Translations under genes and position numbers: made by a program
Notes under the pieces: generated by a model
Told to the model about the DNA's origin: nothing
The model's input: only the letters and a program-made list of their open reading frames with translations
The model's database searches: none
Shown here: one piece after another, positions 46,901-55,442 of the stretch
How positions within the stretch are numbered: position 1 is the stretch's first letter
How the letters are laid out: every line of letters begins with the position of its first letter
NCBI GenBank assembly: GCA_945957365.1
Contig: CAMFKI010000011.1
Coordinates: 1 to 64,000, forward strand
DNA length: 64,000 nucleotides
DNA from: an uncultured Alphaproteobacteria bacterium
GTDB lineage: Bacteria; Pseudomonadota; Alphaproteobacteria; Rhizobiales; Aestuariivirgaceae
Reading direction: 5' to 3'

Positions 46901-47724
46901 CCGTGGGTGCGCTGGACGAGGACGAGGACGACAATCCGCTCGCGGCCCGCATGCGTGCCGAGGCCAGGCTGCTGGCATCGTCGGGGATCGACACCGCCGC
47001 GGCGCAGGACATGGCCGGCCACCGCATCTTCGGGTCCAGGCCCGGCGCCTATGGCGCCGGCCTGCAGGCGCTGATCGACGAGAAGATCTGGAGCGCGCGC
47101 GCCGACCTCGCCGCCGCCTATGTCACCTGGGGTGCCTATGCCTATGGCGCCAGGGCACAGGGCATCAATGACGAGAAGGCCTTCACCGAGCGCCTGAAGC
47201 GCATCGAGGCCGTGGTCCACAACCAGGACAACCGCGAGCACGACCTGCTCGATTCCGATGATTACTACCAGTTCGAGGGCGGCATGGCCGCCGCCGTGGA
47301 GCACGCCTCGGGCAGCCTCCCGCGCGTCTACCACAATGACCATTCCCGCCCCGAGCGCCCGGTGATCCGCACGCTCGAGGAAGAGGTGAGCCGCGTCATG
47401 CGCGCGCGCGTGGTCAACCCAAAGTGGATCACGGGCGTGAAGCGCCACGGCTACAAGGGCGCCTTCGAGATCGCGGCGACCGTCGATTACATGTTCGCCT
47501 TCGCCGCAACAACCGGCGCGGTGCGCAGCCATCATTTCGATCTGGCCTACGACGCCTTCCTCGCCGATGATGCGACGCGTGACTTCATCCGCGACAACAA
47601 CCCCGCGGCGCTCCGCGAGATCGCCGAGCGCTTCCGCGAGGCACGCGAACGGGGCTTGTGGACGCCGCGCCTCAACTCCGCCCATAACCAGCTCGAAGAC
47701 CTGCTCGAGGACCTGACACGATGA
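43933..47724 (+). CDS. cobN: Aerobic cobaltochelatase subunit CobN
   Basis: Large subunit of the ATP-dependent cobaltochelatase (with CobS and CobT, not in this window), which inserts Co2+ into hydrogenobyrinic acid a,c-diamide. The 1263-residue product has the family segments HNGKHGNLEWLPGKANALS, then YPFIVNDPGEGTQAKRR near residue 600, and a C-terminal part ending AHNQLEDLLEDLTR. Between GPTNAA (about 418-423) and LALADYITFFETLP (about 472-485) there is an extra 40-odd residues encoded by two REP-like hairpins (45237-45318), still in frame. Coupled to cobW and cobO. Confidence 0.95.
45237..45318. repeat. REP-like palindrome pair inserted in frame in cobN
   Basis: Arm 1 (45237-45267) and arm 2 (45288-45318) are inverted copies of a 31-base unit, matching at 24 of 31 positions. 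Each is a hairpin: GCCCCGG-CTCGA-CCGGGGC in arm 1 and GCCCGG-TCAA-GCCGGGC in arm 2. The mismatches include paired changes that keep the stems. Twenty bases lie between the arms. The element encodes CobN residues of about 435-462, a Pro/Gly/Lys-rich stretch. Confidence 0.8.
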
Positions 47725-48338
47725 CCGACGAGACCCCCGACCACGACAATGCCCGCCACCATGAGAAGATGGCGAAGAAGAAGGCCGCCCGCGCCAAGAT
47801 CATGGCGGGCAAGACCATCGAGAAGGGACTGCTCGTCGTCCACACCGGCAAGGGCAAGGGCAAGTCGACCGCCGCCTTCGGCATGGTGTTCCGCTGCATC
47901 GGCCATGGCATGAAGTCGGGCGTCATCCAGTTCGTGAAGGGCGCCTGGGGTACGGGCGAGCGCACGGTGCTGGAGAAGTTCCCAGAGCTCGTCACCATCA
48001 AGGCCATGGGCGAAGGCTTCACCTGGGAAACCCAGGACCGCGAGCGCGACATCGCGCATTCCCGCGCCGCCTGGGACGAGGCCAAGAAGATGATCGCCGA
48101 TCCCGATTACAAGATGGTGCTGCTCGACGAACTCAACATCGTGTTGCGCTACGACTACCTGCCACTCGAGGAGGTGCTCGAGGTTCTGAAGAACAAGCCC
48201 GAGGGCAAGCACGTCGTCGTCACCGGCCGCAACGCCAAGGACGAGCTGATCGAGATCGCCGACCTCGTCACCGAAATGGAACAGGTGAAGCACCCCTTCC
48301 GCTCCGGCGTGAAGGCGCAGGCCGGGATCGAGTTCTAG
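47721..48338 (+). CDS. cobO: Cob(I)yrinic acid a,c-diamide adenosyltransferase
   Basis: CobA/BtuR/CobO-type ATP:corrinoid adenosyltransferase, 205 residues. The P-loop HTGKGKGKSTAAFGM at 41-55 binds ATP in the family's reversed way, and the region RYDYLPLEEVLEVLKNKPEG with VVTGRNAKDELIEIAD is typical. It acts right after cobalt insertion, forming the Co-C bond. The start overlaps the cobN stop (ATGA). Last gene of the first cobalamin unit; a minus-strand gene overlaps its 3' end. Confidence 0.95.
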   Translation: MTDETPDHDNARHHEKMAKKKAARAKIMAGKTIEKGLLVVHTGKGKGKSTAAFGMVFRCIGHGMKSGVIQFVKGAWGTGERTVLEKFPELVTIKAMGEGFTWETQDRERDIAHSRAAWDEAKKMIADPDYKMVLLDELNIVLRYDYLPLEEVLEVLKNKPEGKHVVVTGRNAKDELIEIADLVTEMEQVKHPFRSGVKAQAGIEF

Positions 48339-48847
48339 CCGGACGGACAATCCCGCGCCGGCGTTGCATGCAGGGCCGCCGAAAGCCGGTCCACGACGGG
48401 ATCGAACTCCGCCTTCCGGCTCGCGGGATATTCGAGGCGGAAATACACCGCCTGCGCTCCCTTGCAGCTGGCGACGGCCTTTTCATAGAACAACCTTCCG
48501 GAGGCATCGCCCGCCAGCACGTACCAGCCCTTGGCGGTGCCCTTGAGCGACAGGTTGTGAACCTTTTCATAGGTCACGTTGAAGCCGCGCCCGCGCTCGT
48601 ACTTGGCCCGGTCCGCCGCATCTTCCTTGAAGCTGCGGCCCGCGAGGTTACGGCCCCAGACCAAGAGCTCGGCCGCCTCGGGCTTGTCGTGGAAGGTGCG
48701 CCCGTCGCCGTTCTCGGGGCCGTCGGCATCGTTCACGAAGCCCGGGGGAATGTCGAGCGCCGCCCCGAACCTCTCGCTGACATAACTTTGCCAGCCCGCC
48801 GCGGAGGCCGGTGTCACAAGCAGAAATATCGCCAGAAGACGCTTCAT
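48335..48847 (-). CDS. Exported hypothetical protein (170 aa)
   Basis: Predicted secreted protein with signal peptide MKRLLAIFLLVTPASAAGWQ and a mature part of about 150 residues starting YVSERFGAALDIPPGF. Segments SYVSERFGAALDIPPGF and RGFNVTYEKVHNLSLKG recall small periplasmic proteins of rhizobia-like bacteria; I give no function. Two cysteines (SCKGAQ and DCPSG) could form a disulfide. It interrupts the two cobalamin units on the opposite strand, its 3' end overlapping cobO by four bases. Confidence 0.72.
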   Translation of the reverse strand: MKRLLAIFLLVTPASAAGWQSYVSERFGAALDIPPGFVNDADGPENGDGRTFHDKPEAAELLVWGRNLAGRSFKEDAADRAKYERGRGFNVTYEKVHNLSLKGTAKGWYVLAGDASGRLFYEKAVASCKGAQAVYFRLEYPASRKAEFDPVVDRLSAALHATPARDCPSG

Positions 48848-48902
48848 CCTCGGCAGAATGGGCCCGCTGCCGCAAACGCGCAAGGCTTCGTCGCCGGTTC
48901 AC

Positions 48903-48931
48903 TTGACCCCCGCCCGCATGGGGACTACCAA
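48903..48931 (+). promoter_or_regulatory. Putative promoter of the cbiX-cobM unit
   Basis: TTGACC (48903-48908) and TACCAA (48926-48931) are 17 bases apart. A start near 48938 would leave a GC-rich leader of about 130 bases before the cbiX ATG at 49068. The leader has fragments reminiscent of, but not equal to, a cobalamin riboswitch (GGGACTGAAAGC, AAATTCCGGTG, GTTGCGGGGCC). Plausible, not proven. Confidence 0.35.
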
Positions 48932-49067
48932 ACAGCCTCGCAGCGTCCCCAGAGACGGGACTGAAAGCAAATTCCGGTGCGGCCGACCCAGTTGCGGGGC
49001 CAATGCCGGAGCTGTCTTCCGGACCGGGCCTCGCCCGGGGACGCGCTTGATCTGGAAGGCAGGACCA

Positions 49068-50207
49068 ATGGCGGACAAACTGGGTGTGATGCTGTGCGGC
49101 CACGGCAGCCGCGACAACGACGCGGTGAAGGAATTCGCCATCCTCGCCGAACACCTCAAGCGCCGCCTGCCCCAATATCCGGTCGAATACGGCTATCTCG
49201 AATTCGCCACGCCCATCATCCGCACCGGCCTCGACAACCTGAAGGCGCAAGGGGTGACGCGGGTGCTCGCCGTGCCCGGCATGCTGTTTGCCGCCGCCCA
49301 CGCCAAGAACGACATTCCCTCCGTGCTCAACACCTATGCCGCCGCCAATGACCTGCGAATCGACTACGGCAAGGAACTCGGCATCGACCCCAAGATGATG
49401 CGCGCCGCCGGCGACCGCGTGCAGGAAGCCCTCGACAGGGCCGGCGCGCAGGTGCCGAAGCACGAGACGCTGCTCGTCGTCGTCGGCCGCGGCGCGTCGG
49501 ACCCCGACGCCAATTCCAACGTCGCCAAGGTGACGCGCCTGCTCTGGGAAGGCTTCGGCTTCGGCTGGGCGGAGACCGCCTATTCCGGCGTCACCTTCCC
49601 GCTGGTCGAACCCGGCCTCGAGCACGCGGCGCGGCTCGGCTATCGCCGCATCATCGTGTTCCCCTATTTCCTGTTCACCGGCATCCTCGTCGATCGCATC
49701 TATGACGCGACCGATGCGGTTGCCGCGCGCCACCCGGAGATCGAGTTCGTCAAGGCGCCCTACCTCAACGACCATCCGCAGGTCATCGCGACGTTTGAAG
49801 AGCGCATCGAGCAGATCCTGACGGGCGACATCGCCATGAACTGCCAGATGTGCAAGTACCGCACCCAGGTGCTGGGCTTCGAAGCGGACGTGGGCGCGAT
49901 ACAGGAGAGCCACCACCACCATGTCGAGGGCATCGGCACCTCGGCCGACTGCGAATACTGCGACGGCGTCTGCAACCAGATGTGCAAGACCGCGCCGAAG
50001 AAACGGACGGATGCCGTGCTGGCGGTCGATGCTTCGAAGATCCTGTCCGGCGCTGTCCCCCACCACCATCATGACGACGGCCACCACCATCACCACGGCC
50101 ACGATCATGACCACGCGCATGGGCATGACCACGACCACGGCCACACCCATGCCCCCTACCCCCATGCCGATCACCCGCTGGGCCCGAAAAGCATGCTGAA
50201 GAAGTGA
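49068..50207 (+). CDS. cbiX: CbiX-type sirohydrochlorin chelatase with Fe-S motif and His-rich tail
   Basis: Type II chelatase of 379 residues that inserts Co2+ (or Fe2+) into sirohydrochlorin. Two CbiX domains are fused: the first starts MLCGHGSRD (8-16) and the second VVVGRGASDPDAN (137-149). Then come cysteines C259, C262, C295, C298, C302 and C306, suited to an Fe-S cluster, and a histidine/aspartate-rich tail at 332-369. Similar Fe-S and His features are known from CbiX of Bacillus megaterium. It begins the second cob unit; cobH follows with a one-base overlap (TGATG). Cobalt insertion at this stage belongs to the early-cobalt route, in contrast with CobN. Confidence 0.9.
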   Translation: MADKLGVMLCGHGSRDNDAVKEFAILAEHLKRRLPQYPVEYGYLEFATPIIRTGLDNLKAQGVTRVLAVPGMLFAAAHAKNDIPSVLNTYAAANDLRIDYGKELGIDPKMMRAAGDRVQEALDRAGAQVPKHETLLVVVGRGASDPDANSNVAKVTRLLWEGFGFGWAETAYSGVTFPLVEPGLEHAARLGYRRIIVFPYFLFTGILVDRIYDATDAVAARHPEIEFVKAPYLNDHPQVIATFEERIEQILTGDIAMNCQMCKYRTQVLGFEADVGAIQESHHHHVEGIGTSADCEYCDGVCNQMCKTAPKKRTDAVLAVDASKILSGAVPHHHHDDGHHHHHGHDHDHAHGHDHDHGHTHAPYPHADHPLGPKSMLKK

Positions 50208-50818
50208 TGGACTATCTCCGCGATCCCGCCGCCATCTACCGGCGCTCCTTCGAGATCATTCGCACCGAAGCGGATTTCTCCCGCCTGCCGGCGGACGCGG
50301 AACCCGTCGCCACCCGCATCATCCATGCCTGCGGCATGCCGGAGATCGCGGCCGACCTGCGCATCTCGCCCGACTTCGTGCAGGCCGCGAAGGCCGCGCT
50401 CGCGGCGGGCAAGCCCGTTCTCGTCGATGCCGAGATGGTCCGCCACGGCATCATCGACAAGCAGCTCACCGTCATCTGCACGCTCAACGACCCGAGGTCG
50501 CGCGAGATCGGGCTCGCCACTCGCAACACCCGCTCGGCTGCCGCCGTCGAACTCTGGCGTGATCACCTTGCCGGCAGCATCGCGGTGATCGGCAATGCCC
50601 CCACCGCCCTCTTCGCCCTGCTCGAGATGATCGACGCCGGAGCGCCGAGGCCCGCCGCCATCGTCGGCTTTCCCGTCGGCTTCGTCGGGGCGGCGGAATC
50701 GAAGGACGAACTCCACGCCAACCCGCGCGGCATACCCTACGCCACGCTGCTCGGCCGCCGCGGTGGCTCCGCCATGGCGGCCTCCGTCGTCAACGCCCTG
50801 ACGCGGGGTGCGCAATGA
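50207..50818 (+). CDS. cobH: Precorrin-8X methylmutase
   Basis: CobH/CbiC enzyme of 203 residues that moves the C11 methyl group to C12, making hydrogenobyrinic acid. Family segments include SFEIIRTEADFSRLP, then RIIHACGMPEIAADL with the active-site histidine near 41, and the C-terminal GFPVGFVGAAESKDEL. The ATG at 50207 overlaps the cbiX stop by one base; a GTG just before it is less likely. The cobL ATG overlaps the stop by four bases. Confidence 0.95.
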   Translation: MDYLRDPAAIYRRSFEIIRTEADFSRLPADAEPVATRIIHACGMPEIAADLRISPDFVQAAKAALAAGKPVLVDAEMVRHGIIDKQLTVICTLNDPRSREIGLATRNTRSAAAVELWRDHLAGSIAVIGNAPTALFALLEMIDAGAPRPAAIVGFPVGFVGAAESKDELHANPRGIPYATLLGRRGGSAMAASVVNALTRGAQ

Positions 50819-52026
50819 ACAGGTGGCTCACCATCATCGGCATGGGCGAGGACGGCTGGGAGGGCCTGTCGCCCCGTGCTCGCATGGCCATCGGCAGTGC
50901 CGAGGCAATCGTGGGCTCGACCCGCCTGCTCGGCTTTCTGCCGGACACCGTGGCAGCGGAGCGCCACGAATGGCCGCAGCCCTTCTCCGCCGTCGTCGAC
51001 CGCATCAGGCCGCTCGCCGGCCGCCGCACCGTGGTGCTGGCCACGGGTGACCCGCTGAACTATGGCGTGGCGCGCAAGCTGATGGAGTTCATCCCGTTCG
51101 CCGAGATAGAGATCGTCCCGCATTTCTCCGCCTTCTCGCTCGCCGCGGCGCGGGTCGGCTGGTCGCTCCCCGATTGCGACACCCTTACGCTGCACGGCCG
51201 CGACGCCGCGCATCTCGAACCCTTCATCCAGCCCGGCGTGCGCCTAATCGTGCTGACGGCCGACCGCACCACCATCCCCGAGGTCGCCCGCCGACTCGTC
51301 GCGCGCGGCTTCGGCAAGAGCGCGATCACCGTGCTCGAGAACATGGGTGGCGAACGCGAGGGCCAGTCCAGCTTCGTGGCCGATGCCGTTCCCCCTACCC
51401 ACTTCTCCGACCTCAACACCCTCGCCATCCACTGTGTGGCGTCACCGGGCGCGAGGCTCTTCTCACGCCTCGCGGGCTTGCCCGACGATGCCTTCGTGCA
51501 TGACGGCCAGCTCACCAAGCGCGAAGTGCGCGCCGCGACGCTCGCGGCTCTCGCCCCCTCGCCCGACAGGCTGCTGTGGGACGTGGGCGCCGGCTGCGGC
51601 TCGATCTCCATCGAGTGGATGCGCGCCGCGCGCGGCTGCCAGGCCATTGCCTTCGAGCATGACGCCGACCGGCTTGGCATGATCGCCGCCAATTGCGACG
51701 CGCTCGGAACGCCGCGCCTCAAGGTGGTCGCCGGCGATGCACCGGCCACCTACCTGGGCCAGCCAACACCCGACGCGGTGTTCATCGGCGGCGGCATCTG
51801 GCTTCCCGGTGTCTTCGAACAGGCCTGGGAAGCACTCAAGCCCGGCGGCCCGCTGGTGGCCAATGTCGTCACCATCGAGGGCGAGCTGCACCTCTACGAC
51901 CTCCATGAGAAACATGGCGGCGACATCGTGCGCATGGAAGTCTCGAGCCTCACGCATGTCGGGCGCCTGCGGGCGCTGCGGCCGCGCATGGCGGTCACCC
52001 AGTGGCGGGCGCAGAAATCATGGTGA
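50815..52026 (+). CDS. cobL: Precorrin-6Y C5,15-methyltransferase (decarboxylating)
   Basis: Fusion of CbiE-like and CbiT-like methyltransferases, 403 residues, typical of the aerobic route: C5 and C15 methylation and decarboxylation of precorrin-6B. The CbiE part (1-200) starts WLTIIGMGEDGWEGL and has the glycine-rich VLATGDPLNYGVA; the CbiT part (about 215-400) has the SAM motif WDVGAGCGSISIEW. It overlaps cobH upstream by four bases and cobI downstream by seven. Confidence 0.95.
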   Translation: MNRWLTIIGMGEDGWEGLSPRARMAIGSAEAIVGSTRLLGFLPDTVAAERHEWPQPFSAVVDRIRPLAGRRTVVLATGDPLNYGVARKLMEFIPFAEIEIVPHFSAFSLAAARVGWSLPDCDTLTLHGRDAAHLEPFIQPGVRLIVLTADRTTIPEVARRLVARGFGKSAITVLENMGGEREGQSSFVADAVPPTHFSDLNTLAIHCVASPGARLFSRLAGLPDDAFVHDGQLTKREVRAATLAALAPSPDRLLWDVGAGCGSISIEWMRAARGCQAIAFEHDADRLGMIAANCDALGTPRLKVVAGDAPATYLGQPTPDAVFIGGGIWLPGVFEQAWEALKPGGPLVANVVTIEGELHLYDLHEKHGGDIVRMEVSSLTHVGRLRALRPRMAVTQWRAQKSW

Positions 52027-52730
52027 GCAAACTCGGAACCCTGCACGGCGTCGGCGTCGGTCCCGGCGACCCGGACCTTCTCACGGTCAAGGCCGCGCGG
52101 CTCATCTCCAATGCCGGCGTCGTCGCCTATCTCGCCGCCAACGGCAAGGACTCGACCGCGCGCGACATCGCGAAGGCATATATCCCTGCCACGGCCCGGC
52201 ACCTTGTCATCGACATGCCGATGCGGGTGGAGCGCGAGCCGGGCGAGAAGGCCTATGATGCCGGCGCCGCAGCGATCGCCGAACACCTGAAGCAGGGCCA
52301 CGACGTGGTCATGCTGTGCGAAGGCGATCCCTTCTTCTACGGCTCTTTCATGTATCTCTTCGCCCGCCTCGCGAACGACTACCCCTGCGCCATCGTGCCG
52401 GGTGTCACCTCGATGACGGCCTCCGCCGCCGCGCTTCGCCGCCCGCTCTCGGCGCGCAACGAGGTGGTGAAGGTGCTGCCGGCAACGCTCCCCGAAGATC
52501 GCCTGCGCGAGGAACTGATGACGGCGGAGAGTGCGGTTCTCATCAAGGTCGGCCGCCACCTCGCCAAGGTGCGCAACATCCTGGGGCTGCTGGACCTCTC
52601 GTCCCGCGCCCATGTCATCGTCAAGGCAACACATGAGGACGAGGTGGTCACACCGCTCCTCGACATCACGGAAGATCACTTGCCCTATTTCTCGTCCATC
52701 CTCGTCTATGCAGGCACCGAAGCATGGTGA
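52020..52730 (+). CDS. cobI: Precorrin-2 C20-methyltransferase
   Basis: SAM-dependent methyltransferase of 236 residues that acts early in the pathway, on precorrin-2. N-terminal motif LHGVGVGPGDPDLLTVKAAR and the SAM site VMLCEGDPFFYGSFMYLF are typical of CobI/CbiL. The ATG at 52020 lies inside the end of cobL; starts further upstream only extend into the cobL frame. Its stop overlaps the cbiG-cobJ fusion by seven bases. Confidence 0.94.
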   Translation: MVSKLGTLHGVGVGPGDPDLLTVKAARLISNAGVVAYLAANGKDSTARDIAKAYIPATARHLVIDMPMRVEREPGEKAYDAGAAAIAEHLKQGHDVVMLCEGDPFFYGSFMYLFARLANDYPCAIVPGVTSMTASAAALRRPLSARNEVVKVLPATLPEDRLREELMTAESAVLIKVGRHLAKVRNILGLLDLSSRAHVIVKATHEDEVVTPLLDITEDHLPYFSSILVYAGTEAW

Positions 52731-54499
52731 AGCCCGTCCTTTTCGTGCTCGGCGCCTCCGCCGTGCCGCTCGCTAGAAAGCTGAAGCAGGGACTCGATGC
52801 CGAAATCCACACGCCGGACTGCGTGGCGGGCGGCGATGTCACCTATGCCAAGGCGACGGCCCATCTCGGGCATCTCTTCAGCGAGGGCCGCAGCATCATC
52901 GGCCTCTGCGCCGCCGGCATCCTGGTCCGCGCCATTGCCCCACACCTTGCCGACAAGCGCAGCGAACCGCCGGTGATCGCGCTGGCGGAGGATGGTTCCT
53001 CCGTGGTGCCGCTGCTCGGCGGCCATCACGGCGCCAACGAACTGGCCCGCCGCATCGCCGCAATGACGGGCGGTCACGCCGCCGTCACCACCGCGAGCGA
53101 CGTGCGCTTCGGCTTCGCTCTCGATGATCCGGCACCGGGCTTCGTGCTCGCCAACCCGCAGGACATGAAACCCGCCACCGCCGCGCTGCTGAATGGCGCT
53201 CAACTGTCGCTCGACGGCACGCTCAACCCCTTCTCCGCCGCGACCTATGCCAGCGGCGGCGGCGTGACGCTGGTGGTGACCGAACAAAGGGACGAGGGCT
53301 CGAAGTCGCGCCTCGTCTACCATCCCCGGACGCTCGTCATGGGCCTCGGCTGCGAACGCAATGCGGAAGGCGCTGACCTCATCGCGCTGGCGGAGAAGGT
53401 GCTGTCCGACCGCGAGCTCTCCCCCGCGTCGCTGGCAGCCGTCGCCTCCATCGACCTCAAGTCGGACGAAGCCGCCATCCATGCGGTCGCCGCACATTTC
53501 GGCGTGCCCGCCCGATTCTTCTCCGTCGCGGACCTCGCGCAGGAGACGCCGCGCCTCAAAAACCCGTCCGAGATCGTGGCGAAGGAAGTGGGCGTCGCCG
53601 GCGTGGCCGAAGCCGCTGCCCTCGCCGCGGCGGGCAGCACGTCCGAGCTCATCGTCGAGAAGACGCGCTCCACGCGCGGCACCTGCGCCATTGCCAAGGC
53701 AGCCCAGCCGCTTCTCGATCTGCCCGGCCGCCCGCGCGGCATCGTCCATGTCGTGGGCATCGGCCCCGGCACGCCGGACTGGCGGGCACCCGCGGCGCGG
53801 GCCGCACTCGAAGCCTCCACCGACTGGGTCGGCTACGGCCTCTATCTCGACCTCGTCGCCGACGTGAAGTCCGGCCAGCAGGAGCACCGCTTCCCGCTCG
53901 GCGGCGAGGAAGACCGCGTGCGCCACGCCATCGAACTGGCGAAGCAGGGCAGGCAAGTCTCGCTCATCTGCTCCGGCGATGCCGGCATCTATGCCATGGC
54001 GGCGCTCGTCTACGAGGTGATCGACATCGAGCCCTCGCGCATCGCGGTCAATGTCATTCCCGGCATCTCGGCCTTCCAGGCAGCGGCCGCCAAGGCCGGC
54101 GCCATGATCGGGCACGACTTCTGCTGCATCTCGCTCTCCGACCTGCTCACCCCGTGGGAGGCGATCGAGAAGCGGCTGCATGGCGCGGCGGAAGGCGACT
54201 TCGTGATCTCCTTCTATAACCCGCGCTCGCTCAAGCGCCGCGACCAGCTGGAACGCGCCTTCGCGATCCTGAAGGATCATCGACCGCCGGATACGCCCGT
54301 CGTCATCGCCTCCAACCTCGGCCGCCCCGAGGAGAAGGTGAAGATCGTGCGCTTCGCGGACTTCAACCCCGAGGACGTCGACATGCTCACGCTGGTGATG
54401 GTCGGCTCGTCGCAATCGAAATGTTTCACCCGCGGCGACGGCAGGACCTACGCCTATACGCCCCGCGGCTATGCCAGGAAGAGAGAGGCAGCGGAATGA
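52724..54499 (+). CDS. cobJ: Fused cobalt-precorrin-5A hydrolase (CbiG) and precorrin-3B C17-methyltransferase (CobJ)
   Basis: Bifunctional protein of 591 residues. Residues 1-130 match the CbiG N-terminal domain (LCAAGILVRAIAPHLADKRS, 61-80), 130-200 its middle part, and about 203-325 the CbiG C-terminal domain, which is also CobE (VMGLGCERNAEGADL; KTRSTRGTCAIAKA). From about 340 (VHVVGIGPGTPDWRAPAA) it is CobJ/CbiH, with the SAM site ICSGDAGIYAMAALVYEV. CobJ contracts the ring at C17; CbiG opens the delta-lactone in the early-cobalt route. CbiG-CobJ fusions recur in alphaproteobacteria, but a complete CbiG next to CobN is worth noting. Its stop overlaps cobM (ATGA). Confidence 0.9.
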   Translation: MVKPVLFVLGASAVPLARKLKQGLDAEIHTPDCVAGGDVTYAKATAHLGHLFSEGRSIIGLCAAGILVRAIAPHLADKRSEPPVIALAEDGSSVVPLLGGHHGANELARRIAAMTGGHAAVTTASDVRFGFALDDPAPGFVLANPQDMKPATAALLNGAQLSLDGTLNPFSAATYASGGGVTLVVTEQRDEGSKSRLVYHPRTLVMGLGCERNAEGADLIALAEKVLSDRELSPASLAAVASIDLKSDEAAIHAVAAHFGVPARFFSVADLAQETPRLKNPSEIVAKEVGVAGVAEAAALAAAGSTSELIVEKTRSTRGTCAIAKAAQPLLDLPGRPRGIVHVVGIGPGTPDWRAPAARAALEASTDWVGYGLYLDLVADVKSGQQEHRFPLGGEEDRVRHAIELAKQGRQVSLICSGDAGIYAMAALVYEVIDIEPSRIAVNVIPGISAFQAAAAKAGAMIGHDFCCISLSDLLTPWEAIEKRLHGAAEGDFVISFYNPRSLKRRDQLERAFAILKDHRPPDTPVVIASNLGRPEEKVKIVRFADFNPEDVDMLTLVMVGSSQSKCFTRGDGRTYAYTPRGYARKREAAE

Positions 54500-55272
54500 C
54501 CGTCCACTTCATCGGCGCCGGCCCCGGCGCACCCGACCTCATCACGGTGCGCGGGCTGAAGCGCATCCAGTCCTGCCCCGTCTGCCTCTATGCCGGGTCG
54601 CTGGTGCCGGAGGAGATCGTCAAGGCTGCGCCGCAAGGCGCGCGCGTCGTCGATACCGCGCCGCTGACGCTGGACGAAATCGTTGCGGAGATCGAGGCCG
54701 CGCACGCCAAGGGCCATGACGTCGCCCGCGTCCATTCCGGCGATCCCTCGCTCTATGGCGCCATCGCCGAGCAGATCCGCCGCCTCGAGAAGCTCGGCAT
54801 TCCCTATGACGTGACGCCGGGCGTTCCCGCCTTCGCCGCTGCGGCCGCCGAGCTCAAGACCGAGTTCACGCTCCCCGAGATCGCCCAGACGGTGATCCTC
54901 ACCCGCACCGCCATGCAGTCCTCCTCCATGCCGCCGGGCGAGGTGCTGGAGGAACTGGGACGCTCGAAGGCCACCCTCGCCATTCATCTCTCCATCCGCA
55001 ACCTCGGCTACATCGAGCGCGCGCTCACGCCGCATTATGGCTCCGACTGCCCGGTGGTCGTGGCCTATCGCATCACCTGGCCCGACCAGATGATCATCCG
55101 CGGCACGCTGTCGACCATCGCGAAGAAGGTGCGCGAGGCGAAGCTCACCCGCACCGCCCTGATCCTCGTGGGCCACGTACTCGACGGGCATGACTTCCGC
55201 GACTCCGCTCTCTACGACGCCGACCACGAGCACGTGCTACGCAACCGGAAAACGGCCAAGGCGGCAGGCTGA
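54496..55272 (+). CDS. cobM: Precorrin-4 C11-methyltransferase
   Basis: SAM-dependent methyltransferase of 258 residues converting precorrin-4 to precorrin-5. N terminus MTVHFIGAGPGAPDLITVRG, the SAM pocket ARVHSGDPSLYGAIAEQ and the conserved SSSMPPGEVL near 148 are family features. The ATG at 54496 overlaps the cobJ stop. Last gene of the unit; a palindrome pair follows after about 30 bases. Confidence 0.95.
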   Translation: MTVHFIGAGPGAPDLITVRGLKRIQSCPVCLYAGSLVPEEIVKAAPQGARVVDTAPLTLDEIVAEIEAAHAKGHDVARVHSGDPSLYGAIAEQIRRLEKLGIPYDVTPGVPAFAAAAAELKTEFTLPEIAQTVILTRTAMQSSSMPPGEVLEELGRSKATLAIHLSIRNLGYIERALTPHYGSDCPVVVAYRITWPDQMIIRGTLSTIAKKVREAKLTRTALILVGHVLDGHDFRDSALYDADHEHVLRNRKTAKAAG

Positions 55273-55304
55273 GCCGCCCCCGGAGATCGGTCCTCGACAC
55301 CTAG

Positions 55305-55417
55305 AGGTTCCCCTCCCCCTCGTGGGGAGGGGTTAGGGGTGGGGGGCAGCGAGTCCGAACCTCAAGACCAGAACCCGGGACCCCCCACCCTTGATCCCTC
55401 CCCACGAGGGGGAGGGA
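55305..55417. repeat. Extragenic palindrome pair, family B
   Basis: CCCCTCCCCCTCGTGGGGAG (from 55310) and its inverted copy CTCCCCACGAGGGGGAGGGA (55398-55417) frame about 70 bases that contain GGGGTGGGG / CCCCCCACCC arms. This long inverted repeat lies between the convergent cobM and MGMT genes and could end transcription from both sides. It is of a type widely dispersed in rhizobia-like genomes. Confidence 0.8.
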
Positions 55418-55442
55418 CATCATTCCGATTTCATCTGCCCAT

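Noticed and set aside
48938..49067. Second canonical cobalamin riboswitch before cbiX
   Set aside because: The core GCAACTGT box and the GACCTGCC end are missing on the plus strand; kept only as a possible divergent element.
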